DNA of 64,000 nucleotides from Opitutaceae bacterium (GCA_016794625.1 JAEUGY010000027.1:1-64000); one strand, 5' to 3'. Positions 33,204-43,120 are shown, numbered from the stretch's first letter. The notes: a model not told the origin generated them from the sequence alone. Program-made: numbers and translations.

Positions 33204-34136
33204 TCAATTGTTTTCGGGCAACCCCTCGATGTGACCCAGATTCCTGACCGGGGCGAAGATGGCCTGCACTTCGGCCAGAAGCGCGCCGTCGATTGGCTCG
33301 CGGATCCACTCGGCCCATTTGCGGATATTGGCCGGGTTCGCACTGCCGGAGACGGTGGTGGTGATGTCCGGGTGCGCGATGGAAAACTGCAACGCCAGCT
33401 TGGCGATGTCGACGCCCCGCGCCGCGCAGAGGGCCGCCGCGCGCCGCGCCGCATCCTTCACGGTCTCGGGCTCCTTCAACCACGCCGGCAGGGGAGCATT
33501 GGTCAAAAGGCGGGCACTGAACGGTCCGGCGTTCATCGCCCCCACCCCCTTCGCCTTGAGGTAGGGCAGCAGGTCGTCCGCGAAGCGGGTGTTCTGCAAG
33601 GTGTACTGGTTGTAGCTGAGCACGCAGTCGACCGAGGTCTGGTCGAGGATGGTGCGAAACATCTTCATCGGATATCCGCTGAACCCGATGTACCTCACCT
33701 TGCCCGCCTGCTGGATGCGGCGCAGGGCGGGCAGGGTTTCCTCGACGATCTGCGCCAGGGGCACGAACTCGATGTCGTGGCAAAGCACAATGTCGAGGTG
33801 ACCGCAGCCGAGGCGGTGCAGCGACACGTCCACGCTTTCGGCCACCCGCTTCGCGGAAAAATCAAAGTGCGCGAGGTCATAGCGACCCAGTTTTGTGCAG
33901 AGGGTGTAGCGGTCGCGCGGCACGCCCTTGAGCGCCACGCCGAGCAGCACCTCGCTCATGCCGCGACCGTAAAAGGGCGAAGTGTCGATGAACGTGAGCC
34001 CGCAGTCGAGCGCCACCTTCACGCTGCCAAGAGCCTCGTCGAGGGTGACGCTGCGAAACTCGGCGCCAAGCGAACTGGCGCCAAAACTGAGCACGGGAAG
34101 GTGCAGATCGGTGTTGCCGAGACGACGGGTGAGCAT
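33204..34136 (-). CDS. Aldo/keto reductase, L-galactose/L-fucose dehydrogenase type
   Basis: A 310-residue NAD(P)-dependent aldo/keto reductase. It strongly recalls plant L-galactose dehydrogenase: RRLGNTDLHLPVLSFGASSLG, TFIDTSPFYGRGMSE (catalytic Asp/Tyr), DFSAKRVAESVDVSLHRL, CHDIEF and GKVRYIGFSGYP. It probably oxidises L-fucose or L-galactose to the lactone. Start ATG 34136 is preferred over an upstream start because it opens directly at the first strand (MLTRRLG) and sits 17 nt after the upstream stop. Confidence 0.85.
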   Translation of the reverse strand: MLTRRLGNTDLHLPVLSFGASSLGAEFRSVTLDEALGSVKVALDCGLTFIDTSPFYGRGMSEVLLGVALKGVPRDRYTLCTKLGRYDLAHFDFSAKRVAESVDVSLHRLGCGHLDIVLCHDIEFVPLAQIVEETLPALRRIQQAGKVRYIGFSGYPMKMFRTILDQTSVDCVLSYNQYTLQNTRFADDLLPYLKAKGVGAMNAGPFSARLLTNAPLPAWLKEPETVKDAARRAAALCAARGVDIAKLALQFSIAHPDITTTVSGSANPANIRKWAEWIREPIDGALLAEVQAIFAPVRNLGHIEGLPENN

Positions 34137-34153
34137 GGGGAAAGGGTTCGGGT

Positions 34154-34600
34154 TCAGGAGGTGCGCACCCCGACCGAGAGCAGCAGATTGGCCCACAAGG
34201 ACTCGTCCGCGGTCTGGATCGTGAGCACGTGATCGGGACTCTCAACGTCGCGGTAAAAATCCCACTTCAGGATGGGCTCAAGCGGGAGCGAGGAACCGGA
34301 CTCGGAAATGACGCGACGATACTCCGCCCACACCGGGGGCTCGCCCTGTCGGGCGTAGGGATCGTCCGGCGGGATGCCCATGCAGGCGATGTGATCGATC
34401 GGCACCGTGGCGAGCAGCGCCCGGAGCACTTGGGACACGGTCACGACCCCGGGGGCGAGGTTGAGGTGGATCACTTCCGAGCGTGGACCGCGCTTGGACG
34501 AGGCCGGGTAGTTTCCGTCCGCGATGAGGATCTTGGCGTGGTGCCCGGCGGCGGCCAGCACCCGCAGGATGTCTGGATGGGTCAGGTGGGTCTTGAGCAT
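34154..34600 (-). CDS. RbsD/FucU-family sugar mutarotase
   Basis: A 148-residue protein of the RbsD/FucU family, which interconverts anomers of ribose or fucose. Evidence: MLKTHLTHPDILRVLAAAGH, ILIADGNYPASSKRG and the C-terminal LTIQTADESLWANLLLSVGV. The length is normal. Its place beside an L-fucose/L-galactose-type dehydrogenase favours FucU activity. Confidence 0.88.
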   Translation of the reverse strand: MLKTHLTHPDILRVLAAAGHHAKILIADGNYPASSKRGPRSEVIHLNLAPGVVTVSQVLRALLATVPIDHIACMGIPPDDPYARQGEPPVWAEYRRVISESGSSLPLEPILKWDFYRDVESPDHVLTIQTADESLWANLLLSVGVRTS

Positions 34601-34610
34601 GGGAAGGGAG

Positions 34611-35429
34611 TCAGCCGAGACCGGTCGCCTGGCGGAAGGCCGTGATTGTCTGACGCGCCGCCGCCATCGCGTCGGGCCAGGGCAGCACTTCGGCCGAAAG
34701 GTAGCCCGTGTATCCGATTTCCCGTAACGCGGTGACCACCGGCGCGATCCCGGTGTGGCCAAAACCCATGGCGCGCCGGTTCGAGTCGGCAAAGTGCACA
34801 TGTCCGATCGCCGGCCCCGCCTCGCGCACGGCCCGGGCGAGATCTGGTTCCTCGATGTTCATGTGGAAGAGATCGGCCAGCAGCTTCACATTCGTGATCC
34901 CGGCCCGCTCCAGCCAGCGCGTGGTGTCACCGAGCTGGTGCAGCAGGTTCGTCTCATACCGGTTGAGCGGCTCGTAGAGCAAAGGCACGCCGTAACGTGC
35001 GGCCTCCGCGCCAAGCTCGACGAGGGCCTCGGCCAGCCAGCCGAGCGCCTGGTCGCGGGACACCTCGCCACCCCAACGGCCCTGCATCGAGCCGATGATG
35101 GCCGAGCCACCGAAGTCACCGGCCAGGGCAATGATCTCCCGGATGAAACGCCGCGCCTCCGCCCGCCGGCCCGGGTCGGGCAGGGTCAGGTTCAGCCCGT
35201 GCACCACCCAGCCGGCTCCGGTGCCCATCGCCGCCAGTTTCAGTCCATGGCGGTCCAGCAGGCCCCGCAGCTCGGCCCGGTTGATCGCCCCGGCCCCGGG
35301 CGGGAAAATCTCCACCGCGTCAAACCCCAGCGCCGCCGCCGCAGCGCAGCCCGCGGCCAGGCCTTCGGTGAAAACAAACGGTCCTCCCCGGGTTTCGGGC
35401 ACAAGGGAGACGGTGACAGCGGATTTCAT
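34611..35429 (-). CDS. TIM-barrel sugar isomerase/epimerase
   Basis: A 272-residue xylose-isomerase-like TIM-barrel protein with no signal peptide, so it is cytoplasmic. Conserved metal-site segments are LLYEPLNRYETNLL, LLADLFHMNIEE, IGHVHFADSNRRAMGFGHTG (in part) and GYLSAEVLPWPD. It is the first gene of the putative deoxy-sugar operon, 10 nt ahead of the FucU-like gene. It could be an isomerase of the keto-acid or sugar intermediate; the exact substrate is unknown. Confidence 0.85.
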   Translation of the reverse strand: MKSAVTVSLVPETRGGPFVFTEGLAAGCAAAAALGFDAVEIFPPGAGAINRAELRGLLDRHGLKLAAMGTGAGWVVHGLNLTLPDPGRRAEARRFIREIIALAGDFGGSAIIGSMQGRWGGEVSRDQALGWLAEALVELGAEAARYGVPLLYEPLNRYETNLLHQLGDTTRWLERAGITNVKLLADLFHMNIEEPDLARAVREAGPAIGHVHFADSNRRAMGFGHTGIAPVVTALREIGYTGYLSAEVLPWPDAMAAARQTITAFRQATGLG

Positions 35430-35564
35430 GGGTTCCGCTGGCTCTAGAAGCGGAGCCGCTGCTTGGCGATCCGGAAATGGTGGCGCCCGGGTGGGTTCCG
35501 CGTCACGGGTTCACGGAGCACGCTCGGCCGTCCAGCGCCTTCTCCACGCGACCGGACCCGGTCG

Positions 35565-37169
35565 TCACCAGCTCAACTCCAACACCCGGCCGGGATTGAG
35601 CGGCCGGCCGGCGCGGGCGTGCACGGGCCGGGTGTATTCAAGAATATAGAGCTTCCGTCCCATCGACAGCAGATCGATGGGGCGGGCGAGCGGGGCGAGG
35701 AAGGTCTCGGTGCGGGCCTCGTAGACGCCGGCCGCATTGCGCCGCAGGTCGACCGCGAGCAGGTCGAAGCCCACATTGAACCGGCCGATGAAGTTCCCAA
35801 ACCGGCCGACAATAAATCGTCCGCGCCAGGCTTCCGGCCAGTCGGGACCGCAATAGACCATGCCCGCGGGGGAGGAGTGGGCGTCAAACGTGGCGATCGG
35901 AGTCTGCGGGGATCCTCCGCCGGCCGGACCAAGGTTGCGGATGGCCGGTTCCATCACGAGCCCCGGCGGCGGCTCGCCAATGCGGGGGTACTTGGTCTTT
36001 ACACCCGCGCCGTACTCGTAGGGGAACCCGTAGTGCCGGCCGCGCTGGAGCAGGTCCAGCTCCTCGGGCTCGTCCTCGTCGGGCCCATTGCTGACCGAAA
36101 ACAGCTCGCCGGCTTCGTTCCAGGCGAAACTCCAGGCATTGCGCACGCCCGAGGCGAAGGTCTCCAATCGGGGTCCGCCGTCGGCGCGGGGGTCGATCCG
36201 CCAGATCGCGGCGGTCAAGGCGTGTTCTCCGCCGGTCCACAGCACGGGGTCGTTGCCGGCCTCGCCTCCGTCGGTGCGGGAGCCGCTGCTCACATAGAGA
36301 AAACCATCCGGCCCCTCGGCAATGTGGCTGACACCGTGGTTGCCCGGGCGCACGCCCCACGGGTAGTCGATCCGGAACCACGGCTTCACGCCCTGTGGAC
36401 GTCCCTCGTTCGTCAGCGGCTCGGAGCGGTGGATCGTGATTTCCGCCGTGTGATGGGGCTTGGTCGAGACGCGCTGGTTGGCCACGAGGTAGAGCCGCCG
36501 CTGTGTGTCGATGGTCATGCCGATCACATCGAGCGGGCCGCGAGTGGGATCGGCGTAGTCCTTGGTCGCGAGCACCCGGACCAGATTGCCCGTCGCGGGT
36601 TCGAGGCGGAAAAGATCGCCGCCGTTGTTGAGCACAAAGATCCAGTCGGCGCCCGGTAGGGAGGCGAGCCGCACGCCGTGCTGCGGCAGTCGCACGACCT
36701 CGCGCAGGGTGAAGCCAGCCGGCGGCTGCGGCAACGGCTCAAAGGGGTCACGATCCGGGCGGTCCGGAGCCGCGAGCTCCGCGCGGACCGACGCCACCGT
36801 CGCCACGGTCACCGGCGGACCCTGATTGCCCCAGCTGGCCCGCACGTAAGTGAGGATGTCCGCGACCTTGGCATCATCCAGGCCCACGGGCGGCGGCATG
36901 ACGCCGTTGTATTCAATGCCATTGACCACGACCGGACCACTTAACCCCTGCAGCACAATGCGGACGCTGCGGCGCTCGTCCGCCATGAGATAGTCGGACG
37001 CGGCCAGGGGCGGGATGATCCCCTTGATGCCTTCGCCCTGCGGTTGGTGGCACGTGGCGCAGGTGACCCCATACAGCAACCGGCCCCGCTCAAACGACGT
37101 CTCGGCGCCGCGCAGGCCGGCGGATGAAATTAAAGCGGAGAAGAGTGCAAGGCCGAGACGAAGCCACAT
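35565..37169 (-). CDS. Periplasmic cytochrome c/soluble sugar dehydrogenase-like fusion
   Basis: A 534-residue exported redox protein. ATG 37169 gives a clean signal peptide (MWLRLGLALFSALISSAGLRG, in part). Residues about 25-120 are a cytochrome c domain with the haem motif CATCH at 37-41 and a likely axial Met in YNGVMPPP. The rest is a six-bladed-propeller glucose/sorbosone dehydrogenase-like domain with GVRPGNHGVSHIAEGPDGFLYVSSG (in part), NAWSFAWNEAG and YGFPYEYGAG. It would oxidise a sugar or alcohol and pass electrons to its own haem. PQQ dependence is possible but not shown. Confidence 0.85.
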   Translation of the reverse strand: MWLRLGLALFSALISSAGLRGAETSFERGRLLYGVTCATCHQPQGEGIKGIIPPLAASDYLMADERRSVRIVLQGLSGPVVVNGIEYNGVMPPPVGLDDAKVADILTYVRASWGNQGPPVTVATVASVRAELAAPDRPDRDPFEPLPQPPAGFTLREVVRLPQHGVRLASLPGADWIFVLNNGGDLFRLEPATGNLVRVLATKDYADPTRGPLDVIGMTIDTQRRLYLVANQRVSTKPHHTAEITIHRSEPLTNEGRPQGVKPWFRIDYPWGVRPGNHGVSHIAEGPDGFLYVSSGSRTDGGEAGNDPVLWTGGEHALTAAIWRIDPRADGGPRLETFASGVRNAWSFAWNEAGELFSVSNGPDEDEPEELDLLQRGRHYGFPYEYGAGVKTKYPRIGEPPPGLVMEPAIRNLGPAGGGSPQTPIATFDAHSSPAGMVYCGPDWPEAWRGRFIVGRFGNFIGRFNVGFDLLAVDLRRNAAGVYEARTETFLAPLARPIDLLSMGRKLYILEYTRPVHARAGRPLNPGRVLELSW

Positions 37170-37241
37170 GCGAGGCGACCGTAGGAAGAGACACCCGGCC
37201 GTCAATCTCCGGCCGGCCTCCCAGGGGACGGATCTGAAATT

Positions 37242-38300
37242 TCACTGCTTCGGTGAAGCCGGGGCTGCGGGTGGCGCGGCACGACTGGCGGGAAGGGCCT
37301 GTCCCAGCGCATGGTCCTCGGGCCGCAGGCCGCGACGATACCCTTTGAAACTGTAGTCCGTGGGCTGGTAAGGATCGACCACGCGCACGTCGGCCCGGGC
37401 GGGCACCTCGAGGCCGGCTCCCCAATAGACCGCGTTGACCACCAGGCGCCGGAGGTCCTCGTCGAGCAGGTCCGTGGCCGCGCCGAGCGTGGTGCAGAAC
37501 ACGCGATTGCCGGCCCCGGCGGGAGGGGCGTGGATGCGGCTCCAGGCCACGGGCATCAGGGGGTCATTGATCCCCTGCTCCACCCCGTCGACCTTGCGCT
37601 TCTTGCGGTAGGTGTCGGGCGGGTCGGTCGGCTTCATGCCCGTCAGCACCTGGCCGCGCAGGAGTATCCGAGCATCTGCGACGGGATGCACTTCGTAGAG
37701 CCCGGAGTCGCCAAAGACCGGGCCGATCCCGCGCAGGAGAACATCGGTCTCCGCGCCCGGCTCGACCACGGTGAGGGTCGCGCCCTTTCGGTTGGGACCC
37801 CAGTGACTGACCCAGCCTTCACCCAAGACCTCGCGACCGAATGTATTGAACGTTCGGAACGACGTCGGATGCGCCTCCGGAAAACGAAACGCGTGGGTGC
37901 TGGTGCGCAACGCGACGATCGGCACGCCGCGGGCGACGGCGGCGGCGAACGCCCGCATGGCGTCGTCGGGCCACTGCCGGAAGCGGAGCATCATGACGAT
38001 GCCGTCGGCGGAGGCGAGTTGTTCGCTGTCGCCGACGCTGGCGTTGTTGTCCGGATTGATCGTGCCGTCGGGGTCGAGTGGAAAAAGGACCGTGCAGCGA
38101 AAGCCGTGGCGCTGGCTGAGCAGCTTGGCCAGCATGGGCAGCCCCTCCTCGCCCCGGTACTCTTCATCGCCGGTCAGGAACACCAGATGACGGCCCGCGC
38201 CCGGACCGGGTCCGGCGGGATAGGTGATGGAGGGGGCGGCAAACACAGGGGAAAGGAAAGGCAGGGTCAGCAGCGCAAGCCAGGCGTGGGGTCGCTTCAT
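37242..38300 (-). CDS. ThuA-domain exported protein
   Basis: A 352-residue protein with a signal peptide (MKRPHAWLALLTLPFLSPVFA) and a ThuA/glutamine-amidotransferase-like fold: HLVFLTGDEEYRGEEGLPMLAKLL, VALRTSTHAF and GEGWVSHWGPNRKG. ThuA domains are tied to sugar (trehalose and others) use, with poorly known chemistry, and are abundant in Verrucomicrobia. It lies 72 nt upstream of the cytochrome/sugar dehydrogenase gene on the same strand. Confidence 0.82.
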   Translation of the reverse strand: MKRPHAWLALLTLPFLSPVFAAPSITYPAGPGPGAGRHLVFLTGDEEYRGEEGLPMLAKLLSQRHGFRCTVLFPLDPDGTINPDNNASVGDSEQLASADGIVMMLRFRQWPDDAMRAFAAAVARGVPIVALRTSTHAFRFPEAHPTSFRTFNTFGREVLGEGWVSHWGPNRKGATLTVVEPGAETDVLLRGIGPVFGDSGLYEVHPVADARILLRGQVLTGMKPTDPPDTYRKKRKVDGVEQGINDPLMPVAWSRIHAPPAGAGNRVFCTTLGAATDLLDEDLRRLVVNAVYWGAGLEVPARADVRVVDPYQPTDYSFKGYRRGLRPEDHALGQALPASRAAPPAAPASPKQ

Positions 38301-38433
38301 GCCAAGGCGCTACGCGTTTCTCCCGCCGGCGTCAATTGGCCAGCAGCCCGTCCTCCGCGCCGGCGGGTTCCCGGTGTGAACCGATTTCCGGACTCGCCGC
38401 CGGCCGATTGGCGCGCACGATGGCAGGGTCTCC

Positions 38434-39663
38434 ATGTTCCGGTTCATCCACTCCGCCGACTGGCAGCTCGGGGCCCGCTTCGCCCAATTCGGCGCCCGCG
38501 CCCCGGCGCTGCGCGAGGCGCGGCTGAGCACCTTGCGGCGCACGTTGGGCCTGGCGCGGCAGCACGCGGTGGACGCGTTTTTGGTGGCGGGCGACTTGTT
38601 CGAGGACAATCAGGTGGACAACAGCCTCGTCACCGCGGTGCTGGATGCCTTCCGAGCGTTTCCCGACGTGCCGGTCTTCCTGTTGCCGGGCAACCATGAT
38701 CCGGCCAGCGGCCCCGACTCCCTCTGGGAACGTCCCGCGCTGCGCGCCGCGCCGGCGCACGTGAAGGTTCTTTCCACCGCACAGGCCGTCGACCTCGGTG
38801 GCGGCGTGCACCTGCTGGCGGCTCCGCTGCACCAAAAGCTTTCGACCCTCGACCCCAGTCTCAAACTGAGCGACCTCGCCGCGTCCGTGCCGGCGGGTGC
38901 GCTGAAGATCGGACTCACGCACGGCGCGCTCGCGATCGAGGGTAAACACCAGCCCAACGACTTTCCCATCGCCCTGGACGCGGCCTCGCGGGCGGGTCTC
39001 GACTACCTGGGCATCGGCCATTGGCACAGCTGGATCGCGGAAACGGATGGCGGACGAATTGTCATGCCGGGCACACCCGAACCGGATCGCTTCGACCACG
39101 AACGCTGCGGGTTGGTCGCTCTGGTCGAACTCCCCGGCCCGGGCCAGCCGCCCCGGGTCGAGCCCCTGCCGGTCGCCACCCTCGCGTGGGAGTCACTGGT
39201 CTTCGACGTCCTCGCGGCCGAGGCTGCCCGTGCCACGATCGAACAGGCCCTGGCCGCCTCGCTTCCGCGTGCGGACACCACCGTGGTGCGGGTGACCCTC
39301 AAGGGCAACGCCACGCCACAGACCCGGCGCGCACTCCACGCCTGGCTCGACACGGCGTTAGCGCCGTTCTTCGTCGCCCAACGGATTGATCGCACCACGC
39401 TCTCGCTCTCCGCCCCGGAGCTGTTCGATCTGCGACACCGGCATCCGCTGCTGGCGCAGGTGTTGAGCGACATTGACCGGCTGGAATTGCTCGCCACCGG
39501 TGCGTCCTCCACCGACGTCGCGCCGGCCGCCGCTCCGCTCACCCTGGCGGAGGCGCAGGCCCTGCTCGCCCGGTCGCGCACCGATCTCTCCACCCTGAAA
39601 ACAGAAGACTTCGCGCTGCTGCGCCAGGTCTTGCTGCAGGCCATGCAGGAGGTGGCGTCGTGA
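38434..39663 (+). CDS. SbcD/YhaO-like DNA repair exonuclease
   Basis: A 409-residue calcineurin-like metallophosphoesterase of the SbcD/Mre11/YhaO group. All metal-binding motifs are present: FIHSADWQLG, VAGDLFED, LPGNHD, GLTHGAL and GIGHWH. Start ATG 38434. The stop overlaps the next gene's GTG start (GTGA), so the nuclease and ATPase subunits are translationally coupled. Confidence 0.9.
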   Translation: MFRFIHSADWQLGARFAQFGARAPALREARLSTLRRTLGLARQHAVDAFLVAGDLFEDNQVDNSLVTAVLDAFRAFPDVPVFLLPGNHDPASGPDSLWERPALRAAPAHVKVLSTAQAVDLGGGVHLLAAPLHQKLSTLDPSLKLSDLAASVPAGALKIGLTHGALAIEGKHQPNDFPIALDAASRAGLDYLGIGHWHSWIAETDGGRIVMPGTPEPDRFDHERCGLVALVELPGPGQPPRVEPLPVATLAWESLVFDVLAAEAARATIEQALAASLPRADTTVVRVTLKGNATPQTRRALHAWLDTALAPFFVAQRIDRTTLSLSAPELFDLRHRHPLLAQVLSDIDRLELLATGASSTDVAPAAAPLTLAEAQALLARSRTDLSTLKTEDFALLRQVLLQAMQEVAS

Positions 39664-42356
39664 TTCTTCACGCCATCGAGCTGACCCACGTCGGCCCGTT
39701 TCGCGAGACCGTGCGGGTGGGTCCCTTCGCCCGCGGTTTCACCCTGCTGGAGGCGCCCAACGAAAGCGGCAAATCCACCACCCTGCGGGCGGCCGCGCGC
39801 GCGCTGTTCGACCGTCACACCACCAAGAGCGAGGAGATCAAGTCCCTCCAGCCCGCCGGCACCGACCTCGCGCCGCGGGTCGCGGTCGAATTCGAGACTC
39901 GGGAGGGGCGATTCCGGATCGAAAAGACCTTCCTGCTCGCGCCACGCAGCCTGCTGCAACGCTGGAGCGACGGTCGCTGGGAGGCCATGGCGGAGGCCGA
40001 CGCCGCCGACCGCCGGACCCAGGAGCTGCTCGAATCGACACTGCCCGGCCGCGGCGCCACGCAGCCCGAACACTGGGGTTTCCTCGGTTTTCTTTGGGCG
40101 CGCCAGGGCGAACCCGCCGAATGGCCGTCGCTCGACGGCGCCGGCGTCGGCCAGCGCATCCGCGCCCGCCTGGCCAAGGTCGAGATCGATCCGGTGATCG
40201 AGTCGCTGCGCCAAAAACTCGCGGCGCAGGCCGACGCCCTGCTGACCGGCACCGGCCAGCCCAAGGCCGGCGGCGCCCTGCGGCAGGCCGAGGACGACCT
40301 GGCCGCCATCGACCACGAGCTCGCCGCGCTGCGCCAAAGCCGCGCCGAACTCGACCAGGTGCACCGGCGATTCACCAGCGCCCAGGATCGCGTGCAGACC
40401 CTGGAACAGGAGGCGGCGGAACACGAGAAAACGGCGCAGGCGCTCGGTGAACAGGCCCTCGCCGTCGAACGATTGCGCGGAGAACTGGATACACGAAGGC
40501 TCGAACTGTCCGCTGCGCGCGAGGCGCTGGCGGCCGTGGTGGCGACGATCGACGCGCTCGCCGCGCGCACCCAGGAGCTGGCCGCGGCGCGCCAGTCCCA
40601 TACCGATGCCGCCGGCACCCTGCAGACCCAGGAGACACACCTCGCCCGCGTGCGGGGGGAGATCGATGCCCTGCTGCTGGCCCGACCCGCCCAGGAAGGC
40701 CAGGTCACCACCTTGCGGGCCTCTCGCCAGCGTCTGCAGGATCTGCTCAAGCTGCGGGAACTGCACCAGCAGACCGGCGAGCTGCAGCAGCACCTGGCCC
40801 GGGTCGGCAAGTCGTCCGAGGAGGTCGCCCGCACCGAGGCGGCGCTGGGCCGGATTCCCGCACTTTCGCCCGCGCGGCTGCGCGCGCTGGAAGACCTGAC
40901 CGAGTCGCTGCGCACCCTCGAGGCACAGAGTCTCGCGCTCGGGTTGACGGTCGATCTGTATCCAGACACTCCCCGCCAGGCGATCGTCAACGACACGGGT
41001 GAGGCCCTGCCCTCGCCTCTGCCCGCGAGTCAGGCCACGCGCGTGCAACGTCCGCAGCTGATCGATCTGCAGCTGGAAGGCTGGGGCCGAATCGTGGTCC
41101 GTTCCGGGGCGCGCGAAGCCCAAACGGTGGTTGCGGACCTGGCCGCGACGCGCACCCGGCTGCAGACCGCGCTACGCGAGGCGGAGGTCGCCTCGCTCGA
41201 GGACGCCCGCGCGGCGGTCGCCCAGCGCAAGGAACTGGACCTTCAGCTCCGGGCGGCCCGCACCGCGCTGACCAGCGACCTCGGCCCGCACGCCTCCACC
41301 GCCGCGCTCGCCGAGGCCCTCGCCCGGGCCGACCGACGGGCTGCGGCCTTGCAGGCGCAGCTGCAGCCGTGTTCCGGAGAAGTCGACCGGAGTCGCACGG
41401 AGTTGGAAGCGGCGGAGACCCAGGCGGCCGAAGCCTTGCCGGCGGCCGAACGCACGCTGCAGGCCACCGACGCCGCCTTGCAGAAGCTGCGCCAGAACGA
41501 ACGCTCGCTCAGCGACACCCTGCAGCAGCTCACCCGCACCACCGCCGATCTTTCCACGCGTCTGCGCACGCTCGAATCCCAAGTCGCCGACCTGCAGTCG
41601 CGTCACCCGGACGGACTCGCGGCGGCCAAGGCCCGGGAGCAACTGCGGTTCGCCGAGGCGGAGGCCCGCCAGCAGGCGACGGCGGCCCGGCTGCCGCCCG
41701 ACCACGAACGCCTGCCTGAGCGCAATCGCCGCGCGACCGCCGCGCTCCAGCAGGTCCGCAACGCACTGCTGGCCAGCCGCACGGAACGCGACAGCGCCGC
41801 GGGCACGCTGGAGTCGCTCGGCGGCCTTGGTTTGTATTCACAGGAGTCGCTGCTCGAGGAGCGCCGCACCGAGGCCGGCCTGCGCCGCGACGCCCTCCGG
41901 GGCCAGGCCTGGACCGCACGCCTCGCCCACGACTTAATCGAGCACCGCAAGCAGGCCGCCACCCGCGCCGTGCTCGCCCCCCTGGAGGAGCGCCTGTCGG
42001 AGGCCTTCGCCGATCTGACCGGGGTGCGCTCGCGCCGGGTCTTTCTCCAGGATGATCTGCAGATCCAGGGCATCGGGACCACACGCGACACCACCCACGG
42101 CTTCGACGTATTGTCCCAGGGCGCCAAGGAACAGCTGCTGCTCTGCCTCCGCCTCGCCGTGGCGCGGGAGCTCGCCGCCCACGAACCCCAGGTGCTGATC
42201 CTCGATGACGTGCTCGTGAACACCGACCCCGGCCGCCAGAAACGCGTGCTGGATGTGCTCTCCGATCAGGCCGCGCACCTGCAGATCGTGCTGCTGACGT
42301 GTCACGCGGAGCGCTACCGCGGGCTTGGGGAAACGTTGCGATTGGGGTCAGGCTGA
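39660..42356 (+). CDS. SbcC/YhaN-like coiled-coil ATPase
   Basis: An 898-residue SMC/Rad50-like ATPase. Walker A is EAPNESGKSTT (about residues 36-46). A long coiled-coil-forming middle (about 200-780) follows, rich in Leu/Ala/Gln/Glu heptads. The C-terminal head has FDVLSQGAKEQLLLCLRLAVAREL (signature, in part) and Walker B VLILDDVLVNTD. The PNESGKST form of Walker A and the length favour YhaN over classical SbcC. It partners the nuclease encoded immediately upstream for DNA end processing. Confidence 0.88.
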   Translation: MILHAIELTHVGPFRETVRVGPFARGFTLLEAPNESGKSTTLRAAARALFDRHTTKSEEIKSLQPAGTDLAPRVAVEFETREGRFRIEKTFLLAPRSLLQRWSDGRWEAMAEADAADRRTQELLESTLPGRGATQPEHWGFLGFLWARQGEPAEWPSLDGAGVGQRIRARLAKVEIDPVIESLRQKLAAQADALLTGTGQPKAGGALRQAEDDLAAIDHELAALRQSRAELDQVHRRFTSAQDRVQTLEQEAAEHEKTAQALGEQALAVERLRGELDTRRLELSAAREALAAVVATIDALAARTQELAAARQSHTDAAGTLQTQETHLARVRGEIDALLLARPAQEGQVTTLRASRQRLQDLLKLRELHQQTGELQQHLARVGKSSEEVARTEAALGRIPALSPARLRALEDLTESLRTLEAQSLALGLTVDLYPDTPRQAIVNDTGEALPSPLPASQATRVQRPQLIDLQLEGWGRIVVRSGAREAQTVVADLAATRTRLQTALREAEVASLEDARAAVAQRKELDLQLRAARTALTSDLGPHASTAALAEALARADRRAAALQAQLQPCSGEVDRSRTELEAAETQAAEALPAAERTLQATDAALQKLRQNERSLSDTLQQLTRTTADLSTRLRTLESQVADLQSRHPDGLAAAKAREQLRFAEAEARQQATAARLPPDHERLPERNRRATAALQQVRNALLASRTERDSAAGTLESLGGLGLYSQESLLEERRTEAGLRRDALRGQAWTARLAHDLIEHRKQAATRAVLAPLEERLSEAFADLTGVRSRRVFLQDDLQIQGIGTTRDTTHGFDVLSQGAKEQLLLCLRLAVARELAAHEPQVLILDDVLVNTDPGRQKRVLDVLSDQAAHLQIVLLTCHAERYRGLGETLRLGSG

Positions 42357-42424
42357 GGGCGGCGGTGGTGCGAGCCCGCGCACGGATCGGACGGATTCGA
42401 CCGAACCGACGGATCCGACCGTAC

Positions 42425-43120
42425 TCACGCCCGCTCGACGGGGAGATCGGCCAGCACCAACGGCCGGCCGCGCAGCCGCTGCAGGCGCGCGCACAACACG
42501 AGGAACAGCTCAGCCGTGGTGAACGCATCCCCGGCCGCCGTGTGCCGCTCCACCGTGGGCAGCCCGAGGTGCTCGCAGATTTCGTCGAGCGACGGCGGCT
42601 GCTGCCCGGGATACGCGGTCTTGCCGAAGGCTTCGACCGCGCGCATGGCGAGGATCGCGGTATCCACCACGGGATTTCGCAAGGTGATGCGATGGTGGCG
42701 CAACAGGGCGGCATTGAGCATGGCCACGTCGAAACCAATGTGATGCCCGACCAGCACCGCGCCGCTGACGGAGCGCAGCAGTCCGGCCAACACCTCGCCC
42801 TCCGGTTCGCCCGCGGCGGTTTCCGAGGGCAGAATGCCGTGGACCGTGACGGCTGCGTTGAGCGGAGCGGCCGGCTGGTACACCAGCCAGTTCTCCATGC
42901 CGGCCAGCTCCAGACGCAGCGTGCGGATCGGCGCGAGGGCGAGCGAGAGCACCCGGTCGCGCTGGGTGTCGAATCCCGTCGTCTCCGCGTCCAGCGCCAC
43001 CAGCGTGACCGCCTCGAGGGGCGTCCGGCCGGGCAAGCGTCGCGGGGTGGCGTGGCGGTAGGCGAGGCCGGCGGCGGAGACCGGCGGCAGACCGAGCCAG
43101 GAACGCCAGGGCAGGTTCAT
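42425..43120 (-). CDS. DNA polymerase III epsilon-like 3'-5' exonuclease
   Basis: A 231-residue DnaQ/RNase T-type exonuclease. ExoI is VALDAETTGFD, ExoII is LVGHHIGFDVAMLN and ExoIII is HTAAGDAFTTAELF (DEDDh). ATG 43120 overlaps the stop of the DUF294 gene (ATGA). Pairs of DUF294 protein and epsilon-like exonuclease recur in many bacteria; the joint role is unclear. Confidence 0.88.
   Translation of the reverse strand: MNLPWRSWLGLPPVSAAGLAYRHATPRRLPGRTPLEAVTLVALDAETTGFDTQRDRVLSLALAPIRTLRLELAGMENWLVYQPAAPLNAAVTVHGILPSETAAGEPEGEVLAGLLRSVSGAVLVGHHIGFDVAMLNAALLRHHRITLRNPVVDTAILAMRAVEAFGKTAYPGQQPPSLDEICEHLGLPTVERHTAAGDAFTTAELFLVLCARLQRLRGRPLVLADLPVERA

Noticed and set aside
39003..41123. Long minus-strand open frame opposite the YhaO/YhaN pair
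   Set aside because: Low-complexity Gly/Arg/Gln composition with no recognisable domain; the plus strand encodes two well-supported proteins.
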